A stretch of DNA of 15,581 nucleotides, taken from contig JAAYQB010000145.1 of assembly GCA_012519525.1 (NCBI GenBank), positions 1 to 15,581 on the forward strand, given 5' to 3'. The position numbers and the translations under genes were made by a program. The number at the start of each line of letters is the position of its first letter. Positions within the stretch are counted from its first letter, which is position 1. Under the pieces are notes generated by a model. The model was not told the DNA's origin. It saw only the letters and a program-made list of their open reading frames with translations, and made no database searches. Source of the stretch: Bacteroidales bacterium (GTDB lineage: Bacteria; Bacteroidota; Bacteroidia; Bacteroidales; WCHB1-69). Shown here piece after piece: positions 6,913 through 15,359 of the stretch.

Positions 6913-8445
6913 ATGTTTAAAAATCATCCCAAAGGATTGTTAGGAGCAGCACTGTCAAACATGGGTGAACGCTTCGGGTTTTATACCATGATGGCTATTT
7001 TGGTGCTATTTTTACAGGCTAAATTTGGACTCTCGGGGACACATGCAGGCTTGATTTATTCTATTTTTTATTTTTCCATTTACATTTTAGCGTTTGTTGG
7101 AGGTATTATTGCCGATAAAACGAGAAATTACAAAGGGACTATTATGGTCGGATTGATTGTAATGGCAATAGGTTATGTAATGTTGGCAATACCCAGTCCT
7201 ACACCTGTTTCCAACAAAGTTTTATTTCTTGTTATTTCATGTATAGGATTATTTACTATTGCTTTTGGTAATGGTTTATTTAAAGGTAACCTGCAAGCTT
7301 TAGTAGGTCAAATGTATGATAACGAGCAGTATGGAAAAATGAGAGATTCAGGATTCTCATTGTTTTATATGTTTATTAATGTTGGAGCCTTGTTTGCACC
7401 TCTTATGGCAGTAGGTATGCGTAATGGCTGGCTTGCTCGTTCAGGTTATGAATATAATTCAGTGTTACCTGAATTATGTCATGCTCATATTGACGGCACT
7501 ATAACAGCAAAAGCAAGTGGAGAATTGAGTACTTTAGCCAATGAAGTGAGTAGTGTACCTGTAACAGATATAACAGCATTTGCACACGATTATTTGAATG
7601 TATTTACCACCGGCTTCCACTATGCTTTTGGTATTTCTTTATTTGCTATGTTTATTTCATTAGTTATTTATCTATCTAATAGAAGAAAGTTCCCTGTTCC
7701 TTCTGTGAAAAAGGCAAAAAGTGATGTGGATGCTACTACTGTCCAAATGGATGCTCGCGAAATAAAACAAAGATTGTATGCTTTGTTTGCTGTTTTTGGT
7801 GTTGTTATTTTCTTTTGGTTCTCATTCCATCAAAACGGACTTACTCTTACATTCTTTGCAAGAGATTATACCGATTTAAGCGGATTGGTTATCAATCTTG
7901 GTTTTGTAACGATAAAAGGAGCGGAGATATTCCAGTCTATTAATCCTCTTTTAATCGTATTGCTTACCCCTATCATTATGGGTCTTTTTGGCTGGTTACG
8001 TGCGAGAGGAAAAGAGCCTTCTACCCCAAAGAAAATTGCTATTGGTATGGGAATAGCTGCTTTAGCTTATGTTGTAATGGCAATAGGTTCATATGATTTA
8101 CCTTTAAAATCAGAACTAGATGCAATGGGTGGTTTATCTGATGCAGAAAGAGTTACCCCGTTCTTACTTATCGGTACTTATTTTATTCTTACTGTAGCTG
8201 AATTATTCATTAGTCCATTAGGAATTTCATTTGTATCAAAAGTAGCTCCTCCACATCTTCAAGGTGTTATGCAAGGTGGTTGGTTAGGTGCAACTGCAAT
8301 AGGTAATCAATTATTATTTATAGGAGCTATTTTATACGAAAGTGTTCCGATTTGGTTAACATGGACGGTATTTATCATTGCATGTACTTTATCAATGCTT
8401 ATCATGCTATCAATGTTACGCTGGCTTGAAAGAGTCGCTAAATAA
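6913..8445 (+). CDS. POT-family proton-dependent oligopeptide transporter
   Basis: A 510-residue inner-membrane transporter of the POT/PTR branch of the major facilitator superfamily, which imports di- and tripeptides with protons. The N-terminal helix carries NMGERFGFY (residues 16-24), the position of the family motif ExxERFxYY; the first Glu is Asn here, while Glu19 and Arg20 are kept. The typical POT segment FALxxGNGLFKGN-like occurs as AFGNGLFKGN near 117-126. Around a dozen or more hydrophobic segments are visible, with a longer polar insert near 175-225 that contains HAHIDGTITAKASGEL. The NMGERF form appears, from memory, in other Bacteroidales POT proteins, so it is probably a lineage trait rather than a defect. 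The gene has its own promoter and a strong terminator, so it is monocistronic. Confidence 0.9.
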   Translation: MFKNHPKGLLGAALSNMGERFGFYTMMAILVLFLQAKFGLSGTHAGLIYSIFYFSIYILAFVGGIIADKTRNYKGTIMVGLIVMAIGYVMLAIPSPTPVSNKVLFLVISCIGLFTIAFGNGLFKGNLQALVGQMYDNEQYGKMRDSGFSLFYMFINVGALFAPLMAVGMRNGWLARSGYEYNSVLPELCHAHIDGTITAKASGELSTLANEVSSVPVTDITAFAHDYLNVFTTGFHYAFGISLFAMFISLVIYLSNRRKFPVPSVKKAKSDVDATTVQMDAREIKQRLYALFAVFGVVIFFWFSFHQNGLTLTFFARDYTDLSGLVINLGFVTIKGAEIFQSINPLLIVLLTPIIMGLFGWLRARGKEPSTPKKIAIGMGIAALAYVVMAIGSYDLPLKSELDAMGGLSDAERVTPFLLIGTYFILTVAELFISPLGISFVSKVAPPHLQGVMQGGWLGATAIGNQLLFIGAILYESVPIWLTWTVFIIACTLSMLIMLSMLRWLERVAK

Positions 8446-8466
8446 ATATAAATACAAAATGACATA

Positions 8467-8501
8467 AAAGGCAATCCATAAGGGTTGCCTTTGTGTTTTT
8501 T
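8467..8501 (+). terminator. Rho-independent terminator after the POT gene
   Basis: An 11-bp stem (AAAGGCAATCC with GGGTTGCCTTT, one G-T wobble) closes on the loop ATAA and is followed by a T-run at 8496-8501. It starts 21 bases after the transporter stop and precedes the maf promoter. Confidence 0.85.
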
Positions 8502-8516
8502 ACTATAATTCATTAC

Positions 8517-8524
8517 TATATTTG
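8517..8524 (+). promoter_or_regulatory. Bacteroidota -7 box for the maf-TPR pair
   Basis: TATATTTG matches TAnnTTTG, 11 bases before the maf ATG at 8536, implying a leader of only a few bases. Confidence 0.6.
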
Positions 8525-8535
8525 GAATAAAATTT

Positions 8536-9135
8536 ATGCTTTTAAAAGATTTAGCTGATTATAAAATTGTATTGGCTTCTTTATCTCCTCGTCGTCAAGA
8601 GTTGTTGTCTCAATTGGGTATTGTTTTTAGTGTTTGTGATAGTCATACCAACGAAATCAATCCGAAGGGGTTAAGTGTTTATGAAACAGTGCAATATTTA
8701 GCACAACAAAAAGCTGAAATCGTTTTTAAATCCTATAAAAAGCAGCAAAATGTCATTGTTATAGCAGGCGATACCATTGTAAGTATTGATGGCGAAATCA
8801 TGGGAAAACCTAAGGATAGAAAAGATGCTTGTCGTATGTTGCGAAAACTTTCGGGTAAAAAACACCTTGTGTTGAGTGGTGTTAGTGTGGTAGCTTATAA
8901 AAAAACACTTACTCGCTATGACGAAGCGTGGGTAACCTTTGATGATTTAACAGATGAAGAAATCGTATATTATGTTGATAAATATATGCCTTACGATAAA
9001 GCAGGAGCTTATGGTATACAAGAATGGATAGGCTGTCGTGCTGTAAGTAAAATAGAAGGGTCTTTTTTTACAATCATGGGTTTTCCTACCCATTTGATAT
9101 GGAAAATATTGGAAGAAATCATAGCGAAAAAATAA
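8536..9135 (+). CDS. maf: Maf-family nucleoside triphosphate pyrophosphatase (dTTP/UTP type)
   Basis: A 199-residue cytoplasmic enzyme of normal length for Maf. It hydrolyses non-canonical or excess nucleoside triphosphates to monophosphate and pyrophosphate and is linked to control of septum formation in Bacillus. All family motifs are present: ASLSPRR at 14-20, AGDT at 77-80 with the metal/catalytic Asp79, GKP at 90-92, DKAGAYGIQ at 154-162 and GSFFTIMGFP at 175-184. The KAGAYGIQ form fits the YhdE/MafA branch acting on dTTP and UTP rather than the YceF branch. A promoter box lies just upstream, and the TPR gene follows after 40 bases without another visible promoter, so the two are probably one transcript. 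Confidence 0.92.
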   Translation: MLLKDLADYKIVLASLSPRRQELLSQLGIVFSVCDSHTNEINPKGLSVYETVQYLAQQKAEIVFKSYKKQQNVIVIAGDTIVSIDGEIMGKPKDRKDACRMLRKLSGKKHLVLSGVSVVAYKKTLTRYDEAWVTFDDLTDEEIVYYVDKYMPYDKAGAYGIQEWIGCRAVSKIEGSFFTIMGFPTHLIWKILEEIIAKK

Positions 9136-9175
9136 ATCAACATTCATCTCGTTATGTAAACAAAAAGATATAAAA

Positions 9176-9814
9176 ATGGGAAAAAAGTTGTGTGTTTTTT
9201 TTGTTTTGAGTTGTTCTCTTTGTTTTTTGCAAGCGCAATCCTTGATTGATGAAGCAAAGGCGAAATATTTACTGCAACAAGCCAATGAAAAATTATCCCA
9301 ATCTTTGTTTGAAGAAGCGGTTGTATTGTTTCAACAAGCTGATTCATTGTCTTCGGCTGTTTTTACAGCGAGTGATTACACCAATATGGCGGGAACTTAT
9401 TTTCAATTAAAACAGCATAAAGATGCATTGAATATTTGTAAAAAAGCCATTTCGCTCGATTCGCTGAATCAAAATGCTTATTTTAATTTAGGCTTGGTTT
9501 ATTCGGCTATGGATAGCATTTATCATGCTATGGCAGCTTATGAAAAAGTGATACGAATAGACAGCACACATACACAAGCGTGTTATAATTTAGCCATTTG
9601 TTATAAACAATTAAGAAACTACCAATCGGCTATTTTTTATTATAAAAAAATTACCGAAATCGACCCGTCAGATACAAAAGCTTACGTGAATATGGGAATA
9701 GCTTATGGGGAAATCGGCAATACGGATATGCTGTATGAATGTTTTCAAAAAGCAGCCAATATGGGTGATAAAGAAGCACAAGAGTTTTTGACCAAGACAG
9801 GACGCACTTGGTAG
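9176..9814 (+). CDS. Secreted tetratricopeptide-repeat protein
   Basis: A 212-residue exported TPR protein. Residues 1-20 are a Sec signal peptide (two Lys, hydrophobic core, likely cleavage after LQA before QS); there is no lipobox at the cleavage site. About five TPR units follow (roughly residues 32-62, 67-98, 100-132, 134-166 and 168-200), with consensus stretches such as AYFNLGLVYS and AYVNMGIAYGEIG. Such proteins act as periplasmic protein-binding scaffolds; the partner here is unknown. The gene lies 40 bases after maf. Its TAG stop ends only one base before the stop of the convergent TolC-like gene, so no terminator separates them. Confidence 0.85.
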   Translation: MGKKLCVFFVLSCSLCFLQAQSLIDEAKAKYLLQQANEKLSQSLFEEAVVLFQQADSLSSAVFTASDYTNMAGTYFQLKQHKDALNICKKAISLDSLNQNAYFNLGLVYSAMDSIYHAMAAYEKVIRIDSTHTQACYNLAICYKQLRNYQSAIFYYKKITEIDPSDTKAYVNMGIAYGEIGNTDMLYECFQKAANMGDKEAQEFLTKTGRTW

Positions 9815-9815
9815 C

Positions 9816-11126
9816 TTATTGCCCTGTTATTTGTAAATAATACGTTCGTTTTTTTGTGAAAGTGATATAGGCATCAAGATAGGCATCTTGATTTTGTTGT
9901 AGTAAAGTCTGAATTTCTAATAAATTGGATAAAGTAATCGTTCCCGATAAATAACGGTCATTGTAAATTCTTAAATTATCTTGAGTTTGAGCGATTGCCA
10001 ATTGAGAAATTTGTAATTGCATATAAGCTTCGTTCAGCTCATTCCACGATTGTTCGATTTCCAATTGTAATAATTGTATGTTGTTTTCATAATTGTTGTT
10101 GTCGATTTTTTCTTGTAGTCTATGTTTTTGAATGGCGTGTGCACCTCCCCACCAATCGGAAATAGGAATAGAGATAATTCCAAAAACGAATCCTATATTG
10201 TTTTTAGAGTTTATCATTTCGTTGTATAAATAAGAGCCGCCAATGGCAATAGAGGGCAAATATTTTCCTATTTCCATTTGCTTTTGTAGTTTGTTAGCTT
10301 CTTTTTGGCATTGTAGCAGTTGATTTTCTATGCGTTTATTTACAGCTTCTTCAGGCGGTAGGTAATAAGTAAGAGGTGATGCGGGCATGGAAATGCTATC
10401 GTAAATAATGTTGAAATCTTTTTCAGGAATACCGGTATATTGACGTAGTGCTAATTTCGACATGCGAATGCCGTTTTCGACTTTAATTTTGGCACTTTCA
10501 ATTTCTTGTTGTTTGAGTTGTACTTTTAAAAAATCGTTAGCATTGATAAGTCCTGCTTTCACCGAAACTTCTGCATCTTTGTGTATGTTATTGAGTTGAG
10601 TGGATACTATATCAATGGTTTTTTTCTTTTCTTCGAGTGAAATGATTTGGAAAAACAGTTCTTCTATTTTTCTTTTGATTTCATTTTCAGTAAGACTGAG
10701 TTGTAATTTTTCGACTTTAATGCCTATATTAGCCAGCTTATTTCCGGTAAAAATCCTTCCACCTGCAAAAATAGGCTGTATTGCAGTAACTCCTGTTGCA
10801 AATCCTTTGTTTATAAGTAGTTTGTAACATAAGTTAACTTGTGTAGGAGGTAAATCGTAGTTGTCAATCACAGCATTATATTTCGCATTGATTCCGCCGT
10901 CTACACGAGCTGCAAATCCGATAAAGTTAGCCGATATATTCGGAAAGTATTTTGTGAAAGCTTCTTTTTTGGTTTGTTTAGCCATATCAATTTGTAAAAG
11001 TTTGTTTTTTATTTCAACATTTTGTTTTAATGCCAATGCAATGCAACTATCAAGACAATAGGAGGGCTGTGCTTGTAAGAAAAAGCAATTCAAGAAAAAG
11101 ACTAGTAGTAAAATAATTTTTTTCAT
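9816..11126 (-). CDS. TolC-family outer-membrane efflux protein
   Basis: A 436-residue TolC-like protein, the outer-membrane exit duct of a tripartite pump. Residues 1-19 form a signal peptide (cleavage after LQA before QP). The mature part has the two long helical repeats of the OEP family, including KEAFTKYFPNISA (54-66), a strand segment leading to QPIFAGGRIFTGNKLA (117-132), and a second repeat with KYLPSIAIGGSY and the terminal ITLSNLLEIQTLLQQNQDAYLDA region. The length is normal. Its ATG overlaps the stop of the RND gene by one base (TAATG on the minus strand), showing translational coupling, so it is the third gene of the efflux operon. It converges with the TPR gene with only one base between the stops. 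Confidence 0.9.
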   Translation of the reverse strand: MKKIILLLVFFLNCFFLQAQPSYCLDSCIALALKQNVEIKNKLLQIDMAKQTKKEAFTKYFPNISANFIGFAARVDGGINAKYNAVIDNYDLPPTQVNLCYKLLINKGFATGVTAIQPIFAGGRIFTGNKLANIGIKVEKLQLSLTENEIKRKIEELFFQIISLEEKKKTIDIVSTQLNNIHKDAEVSVKAGLINANDFLKVQLKQQEIESAKIKVENGIRMSKLALRQYTGIPEKDFNIIYDSISMPASPLTYYLPPEEAVNKRIENQLLQCQKEANKLQKQMEIGKYLPSIAIGGSYLYNEMINSKNNIGFVFGIISIPISDWWGGAHAIQKHRLQEKIDNNNYENNIQLLQLEIEQSWNELNEAYMQLQISQLAIAQTQDNLRIYNDRYLSGTITLSNLLEIQTLLQQNQDAYLDAYITFTKKRTYYLQITGQ

Positions 11127-14100
11127 TACAATGTAATTTTTTTATCTGTTTTTTTAAAGACCAACCAATAAGTAACGGGTAGTACGGTAACCACAAACAG
11201 CATTGATAACCAAGTTCCGAAACAAATCACTACGCCCATAGGTGCCCATAGAGCACTTTTGCTGATAATCATAGGTATAACACCCATAGAAGCAGCTGCC
11301 GATGTTAGGAAGATAGGTCGCATTCTGCGTTTTCCTGCTTCTAAAGCTGCATCGTAAGCTGTTCGACCATGCATTAATCGAAGTTCTTCGGCATAGTCGT
11401 ACATAATAATACCGTTACGAACAATGATTCCCATCAATGCCACTAATCCTAAGACGGAAGTAAGAGAGTATTCCATTCCCATTATTAATATTCCTACAGA
11501 ACCTCCGAAAACGGAAAGCAGGGAAGCAGAAAGAATAAGCAAAGCTAAATTGATTTTTCGGAAATGAAATACCAAAATCATAAAGATAATAGCGACAGCA
11601 ATAATTAATCCATAAATAATCATCGGCATCAACATTTTATCTTGTTCGCGTACGCCTCCCCAATCGATTGTTACCGATTTTGGAAGTTGAACCCTGTCGT
11701 TTATGTTTGAAGCTATCTTTGATGTAACATTGACAACATTGTACTCTCTTTTTACTTCAGCTAATAAGCTTAAACAATACACGCCGTTTCTTCGAACGAT
11801 TTGTCCCGGATTGAAATCGGCACTTGTTGTAGCTATTTGTCGTAGAGGTACCGTATTGCCAACAACGGTAGAAATGTATTCGTTAGGAATATCGGTAAAA
11901 TTCGGTTGCTTATCATTTTCAGCTTTTAGCACTACATCAATCGAATAATCATCTTCCCAAATAGATGTGATAGGTATGCCTGAGTTAAAACGTAAAGCTA
12001 AATTATTAGAAACGTCAACTTTAGAGATACCTAAATTATTTGCTTCCACATTGTCAATGTTAACGAGAACACTGGGTTGTAATTCTCCATAATCGGAATG
12101 GACAAATAATATTTCTTTCATACTTTTTATTTCCTTTAGCAATTTGTTTTTGGCAAGCATTAAATCGGGTAAATGATTGCCTCTGATTCTTAGTTCTATA
12201 GGATAAGAAGCAAAGACAAAATCTAACTGTTTAAATCTGACAAGTGCATTGGGAAAATAATTGACATAAGTAGCTGCATAATCGTCGAGAACATCAATCG
12301 TTGATTGTATGTCTGTGGTACTCACTATAAATTGTGCGTAATTTTCTCCCGGTAGGTTGGGGGCATAACACGTATGAAAACGAGGCGAAGATGTTCCTAT
12401 AAAAGAAGTGATGGAAGTAATACGTTTATCTTTGTTCAGCATATTTCTTAATGAGTCGGCAACTTCTGCAGTAACAGTAAGAGGCGTGCCTGTGGGCAGG
12501 TAGATTTCAACTGCAAACTGATTGCGTTCCGTAATGGGCATCATTTTTTGCGGTAAGTTAAAGAAAACCACGACTCCCGTTAATAAAGCTCCAAGGGCAA
12601 TAGCAATGGTAAAACGTGAATGTTTAAAAGCAAAGTGAATGATTTTATTATATTCTTTTTGTATGCCGTCAGATAAAATACTGCTTATTTGTTTTTTGTT
12701 TTTTACTTTCTCGTGTAATCCTGTTTTTATCAAAGTATATTGAATAATAGGAACAAATAGCACTGCTATCAAGAGAGATATAAAAAGAGTAATGGTTATT
12801 GTCCAAGGGAAAGCTTGCACAAAATCGTTAAATATGCCTACTGTAGTAAACAGAAAAGGATAAAAAGTAATACTAATGGCTAAAGTAGCCGATAGGACAG
12901 ACTTAAATAGTTCTTTTGCACTTGTTACGGAAGCTTCCCAGCGGGGAATGCCATGGTCTAACTTTTCTAAATAATTATCAATAATAACAACCGAATCATC
13001 CACTATAATTCCTAATACCACGATTAAAGCAGCTAAAATAACAGTATTCAATTCAAAACCAAGTGCATATATAACGCCTATTGAGATGAAGATAGTAATA
13101 GGAATAGTCATAGCTGCAATAGAGGCTACTCTCAAAGGTTGTAATAGCATAAGTACAAGTAAAACAGTGCATATAGCGATAATCATTTCGCGGAGAAAGT
13201 TTTTAACGGAAATATTTACTACTTCCGGTTGGTCGGCAACTTTAAAGAGATGAACATCATCGGGTAATTCTTTTTGAAACTTATCCAATACTTTGTTTAC
13301 TTCTTGACCGTACCTTACAATGTTATACCCTTTCTGCATTTCGAGTGACAACAACAAACATTTATTGCCTTGATTTTTAATGTAGCTGGTAGGGGTGGGG
13401 TATTCTCTCACAATGGTAGCAATGTCTTTTAGTCGTATCATATTGCCTGTAGGGTCGATATAAACAATTTGTTCGGCAACATCTTTTTCATTTTTAAATG
13501 TTTCGGAAATATGAATGGGTGCTAATACATGTTCGTTTTTCACTGTTCCGCTGATAGATGAAACGCCTTGTGTAAACAAAGTAGCCAATAAAGAGCTGCT
13601 ATTGATACCATAAGCTGCTAATTTTTCCTTGTCAATATAAACGGAAATTTGCTCATGTTGTAAACCATAATGTCGCAGATTGGATACCGATTTTATTTGT
13701 CTTAATCTGTTTTCTAAATCTTCTAAATAATACTCTAATTCGCGGTATGTTTTTTCTTCTGATTCTATGGATATTAAAAGTGCAGACGTTTCTCCGAAAT
13801 CGTTATTGGCAATCAATGTTACGACCCCAGATGGCAATGTTTGTTTAAATTCTTGTAAGCCATGCCTAAATTTAGACCAAAATTCGTCTTTGTTCTTAAC
13901 GTTATCCGCCAAATCCACAACGATGATTGCTAATCCGTCTCGCGAAATAGAATAGGTTTTATTTTTTTTAACTTCTTTGTAACTAAATAGATATTCCTCT
14001 AAAGGCTTGGTAAGTCTTTTTTCAATTTCAGAAGATGAAACGCCCGGATAAACGCCAACTACAAGTCCTTGTCTTATTGTGAAAACGGGAAATTCTTGCT

Positions 14101-14215
14101 TGGGCATTACAAATAAAGAATAGACACCAAATAGCATTAGCATAATCACAAACAAATATACTATTTGCTTGTTTTTCATTGAAAATTCTACTGTTCTTTC
14201 AACGATGCCTTTCAT
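11126..14215 (-). CDS. RND-family efflux pump, inner-membrane subunit
   Basis: A 1029-residue proton-driven RND transporter (AcrB-like size and layout): a first transmembrane helix near 17-37, a periplasmic porter domain (about 38-340), a block of helices (about 340-500), a second porter domain (about 555-865), and a final helix block (865-1020). The proton-relay pair is present as Asp406-Asp407 in GIIVDDSVV, at the AcrB 407/408 position. The Lys of AcrB helix 10 (Lys940) is replaced by Arg933 in MGIIVRNGIIMYDY. The porter domains point to the HAE1 drug or small-molecule class rather than a metal pump, but the substrate cannot be told. The ATG overlaps the adaptor stop by four bases (ATGA) and the stop overlaps the TolC start (TAATG). 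Confidence 0.92.
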   Translation of the reverse strand: MKGIVERTVEFSMKNKQIVYLFVIMLMLFGVYSLFVMPKQEFPVFTIRQGLVVGVYPGVSSSEIEKRLTKPLEEYLFSYKEVKKNKTYSISRDGLAIIVVDLADNVKNKDEFWSKFRHGLQEFKQTLPSGVVTLIANNDFGETSALLISIESEEKTYRELEYYLEDLENRLRQIKSVSNLRHYGLQHEQISVYIDKEKLAAYGINSSSLLATLFTQGVSSISGTVKNEHVLAPIHISETFKNEKDVAEQIVYIDPTGNMIRLKDIATIVREYPTPTSYIKNQGNKCLLLSLEMQKGYNIVRYGQEVNKVLDKFQKELPDDVHLFKVADQPEVVNISVKNFLREMIIAICTVLLVLMLLQPLRVASIAAMTIPITIFISIGVIYALGFELNTVILAALIVVLGIIVDDSVVIIDNYLEKLDHGIPRWEASVTSAKELFKSVLSATLAISITFYPFLFTTVGIFNDFVQAFPWTITITLFISLLIAVLFVPIIQYTLIKTGLHEKVKNKKQISSILSDGIQKEYNKIIHFAFKHSRFTIAIALGALLTGVVVFFNLPQKMMPITERNQFAVEIYLPTGTPLTVTAEVADSLRNMLNKDKRITSITSFIGTSSPRFHTCYAPNLPGENYAQFIVSTTDIQSTIDVLDDYAATYVNYFPNALVRFKQLDFVFASYPIELRIRGNHLPDLMLAKNKLLKEIKSMKEILFVHSDYGELQPSVLVNIDNVEANNLGISKVDVSNNLALRFNSGIPITSIWEDDYSIDVVLKAENDKQPNFTDIPNEYISTVVGNTVPLRQIATTSADFNPGQIVRRNGVYCLSLLAEVKREYNVVNVTSKIASNINDRVQLPKSVTIDWGGVREQDKMLMPMIIYGLIIAVAIIFMILVFHFRKINLALLILSASLLSVFGGSVGILIMGMEYSLTSVLGLVALMGIIVRNGIIMYDYAEELRLMHGRTAYDAALEAGKRRMRPIFLTSAAASMGVIPMIISKSALWAPMGVVICFGTWLSMLFVVTVLPVTYWLVFKKTDKKITL

Positions 14216-15234
14216 TGAATTTTGATATTAGTGCCTTCACTTACTTTTTGATATCCCTTGACAATGACCAAATTATTATCGCTTAAGCCTTCGGATATAA
14301 CGACTCCGAAATCGGTCAAAGTGCCTATCTTAACATATTGTTTATGTGCTTTTCCATTTACTGCCAACCATACGAAATGCTTGCCGTCATGTGTTAGTTT
14401 AACCGCTTGAATAGGGACAACTATCACTTGTGATGTATTGTCGGCAACCAATTGCACTTTGCATATCATGCCGGGCATGAGTTGTTTGTCTCTATTTTCA
14501 ACCGGAATGGTGATGTCGTAGCAATGGGAGAGGGGATTGGCTACAATGCCTTTCATGTTAACTTTTCCTTCATAGTAGCGGTTGTTCAATGCCGGAACAG
14601 TTATTTTGGCTGTCTGTCCTATACTGACAAAAGAAATAATGTTTTCGGGAATTGGCACTCTCACTATGATGTTTTTAGTGCTTAATAAATCAATTACCTG
14701 CATGGTGGGCATTACATACATGCCTCTCTCTAGATTACGTTTACCTATAATTCCACTAAACTGAGCATATAGGTTAGCATCTTCTAAGTTTTTTTTAGTA
14801 ATTTTTTCCGCCGATTTTGCTTTTTCGAAATTGGTAATCATTTCAATCCATTGTATTTCAGGGATACTCCCTTTTTTATACAATTGTTCTAAACGCTCAT
14901 AAGCATCTTCGGCTTGTTTAAGCATAGCAACGGAAGCATTGTAAGTGCTTTGTAGGTTTTCTTTGTTTAAAGTAGCTAATAATTTTCCTTTTTCAACATA
15001 TTCTCCCTCATTAACAAATACTTGTTCGACATTTCCCGGTACTGAAAAACTCAAAGAAGAAGAAAATTCTTCCTCTATTTTTCCTATATAATTTTGATAA
15101 AGCGTATCGGTATGTAATTTAACTTTCATAACCTCAACATCTACGACTTCAATAGAGTGCTTAGTGCCATAGTCTTGACACGAAGCAAACAAAATGAGTG
15201 CTATATAAAGAAATATGCTTTTTAATTTTAACAT
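14212..15234 (-). CDS. RND efflux periplasmic adaptor (HlyD/MFP family lipoprotein)
   Basis: A 340-residue membrane fusion protein that bridges the RND pump and the TolC duct. The signal peptide ends in LFASC, giving a lipoprotein with Cys19 as the modified residue; Phe at the -3 position is slightly unusual for a lipobox. Domains in order: two lipoyl half-motifs (about 60-92 and 154-185), split by a helical hairpin (about 93-153) with FEKAKSAEKITKKNLEDA, a beta-barrel (about 188-265), and a membrane-proximal domain (266-340). It is the first gene of the three-gene operon; its TGA overlaps the pump ATG. No regulator gene lies immediately upstream. A near-match to the -7 box (TACTTTTT, at 15272-15279 on the minus strand) is the only promoter candidate I can see. 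Confidence 0.9.
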   Translation of the reverse strand: MLKLKSIFLYIALILFASCQDYGTKHSIEVVDVEVMKVKLHTDTLYQNYIGKIEEEFSSSLSFSVPGNVEQVFVNEGEYVEKGKLLATLNKENLQSTYNASVAMLKQAEDAYERLEQLYKKGSIPEIQWIEMITNFEKAKSAEKITKKNLEDANLYAQFSGIIGKRNLERGMYVMPTMQVIDLLSTKNIIVRVPIPENIISFVSIGQTAKITVPALNNRYYEGKVNMKGIVANPLSHCYDITIPVENRDKQLMPGMICKVQLVADNTSQVIVVPIQAVKLTHDGKHFVWLAVNGKAHKQYVKIGTLTDFGVVISEGLSDNNLVIVKGYQKVSEGTNIKIQ

Positions 15235-15359
15235 CAGTAATGGTGTATGTTTATGTATAAAAATAACGAGTAAAAAGTATTAATGTTATAGTATTAGAAT
15301 AAAAAAAAGTAAATATATTAAACTTTGGGTCTATTTTTTTGAATAAAAAACATATGTTT
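15235..15359. other. AT-rich upstream region of the efflux operon
   Basis: This stretch is very AT-rich, with an A8 run near 15301-15308. On the minus strand TACTTTTT at 15272-15279 is one base off the consensus -7 box and is the best promoter candidate for the efflux operon. On the plus strand no exact TAnnTTTG box precedes the msrA-like remnant; AAACTTTG near 15321-15328 is a weak candidate. No gene or RNA structure is seen. Confidence 0.3.

Noticed and set aside
8947..9347. Two minus-strand open frames over the maf-TPR junction.
   Set aside because: Both are antisense to conserved Maf motifs or to the TPR signal peptide and repeats, and have no start signals.
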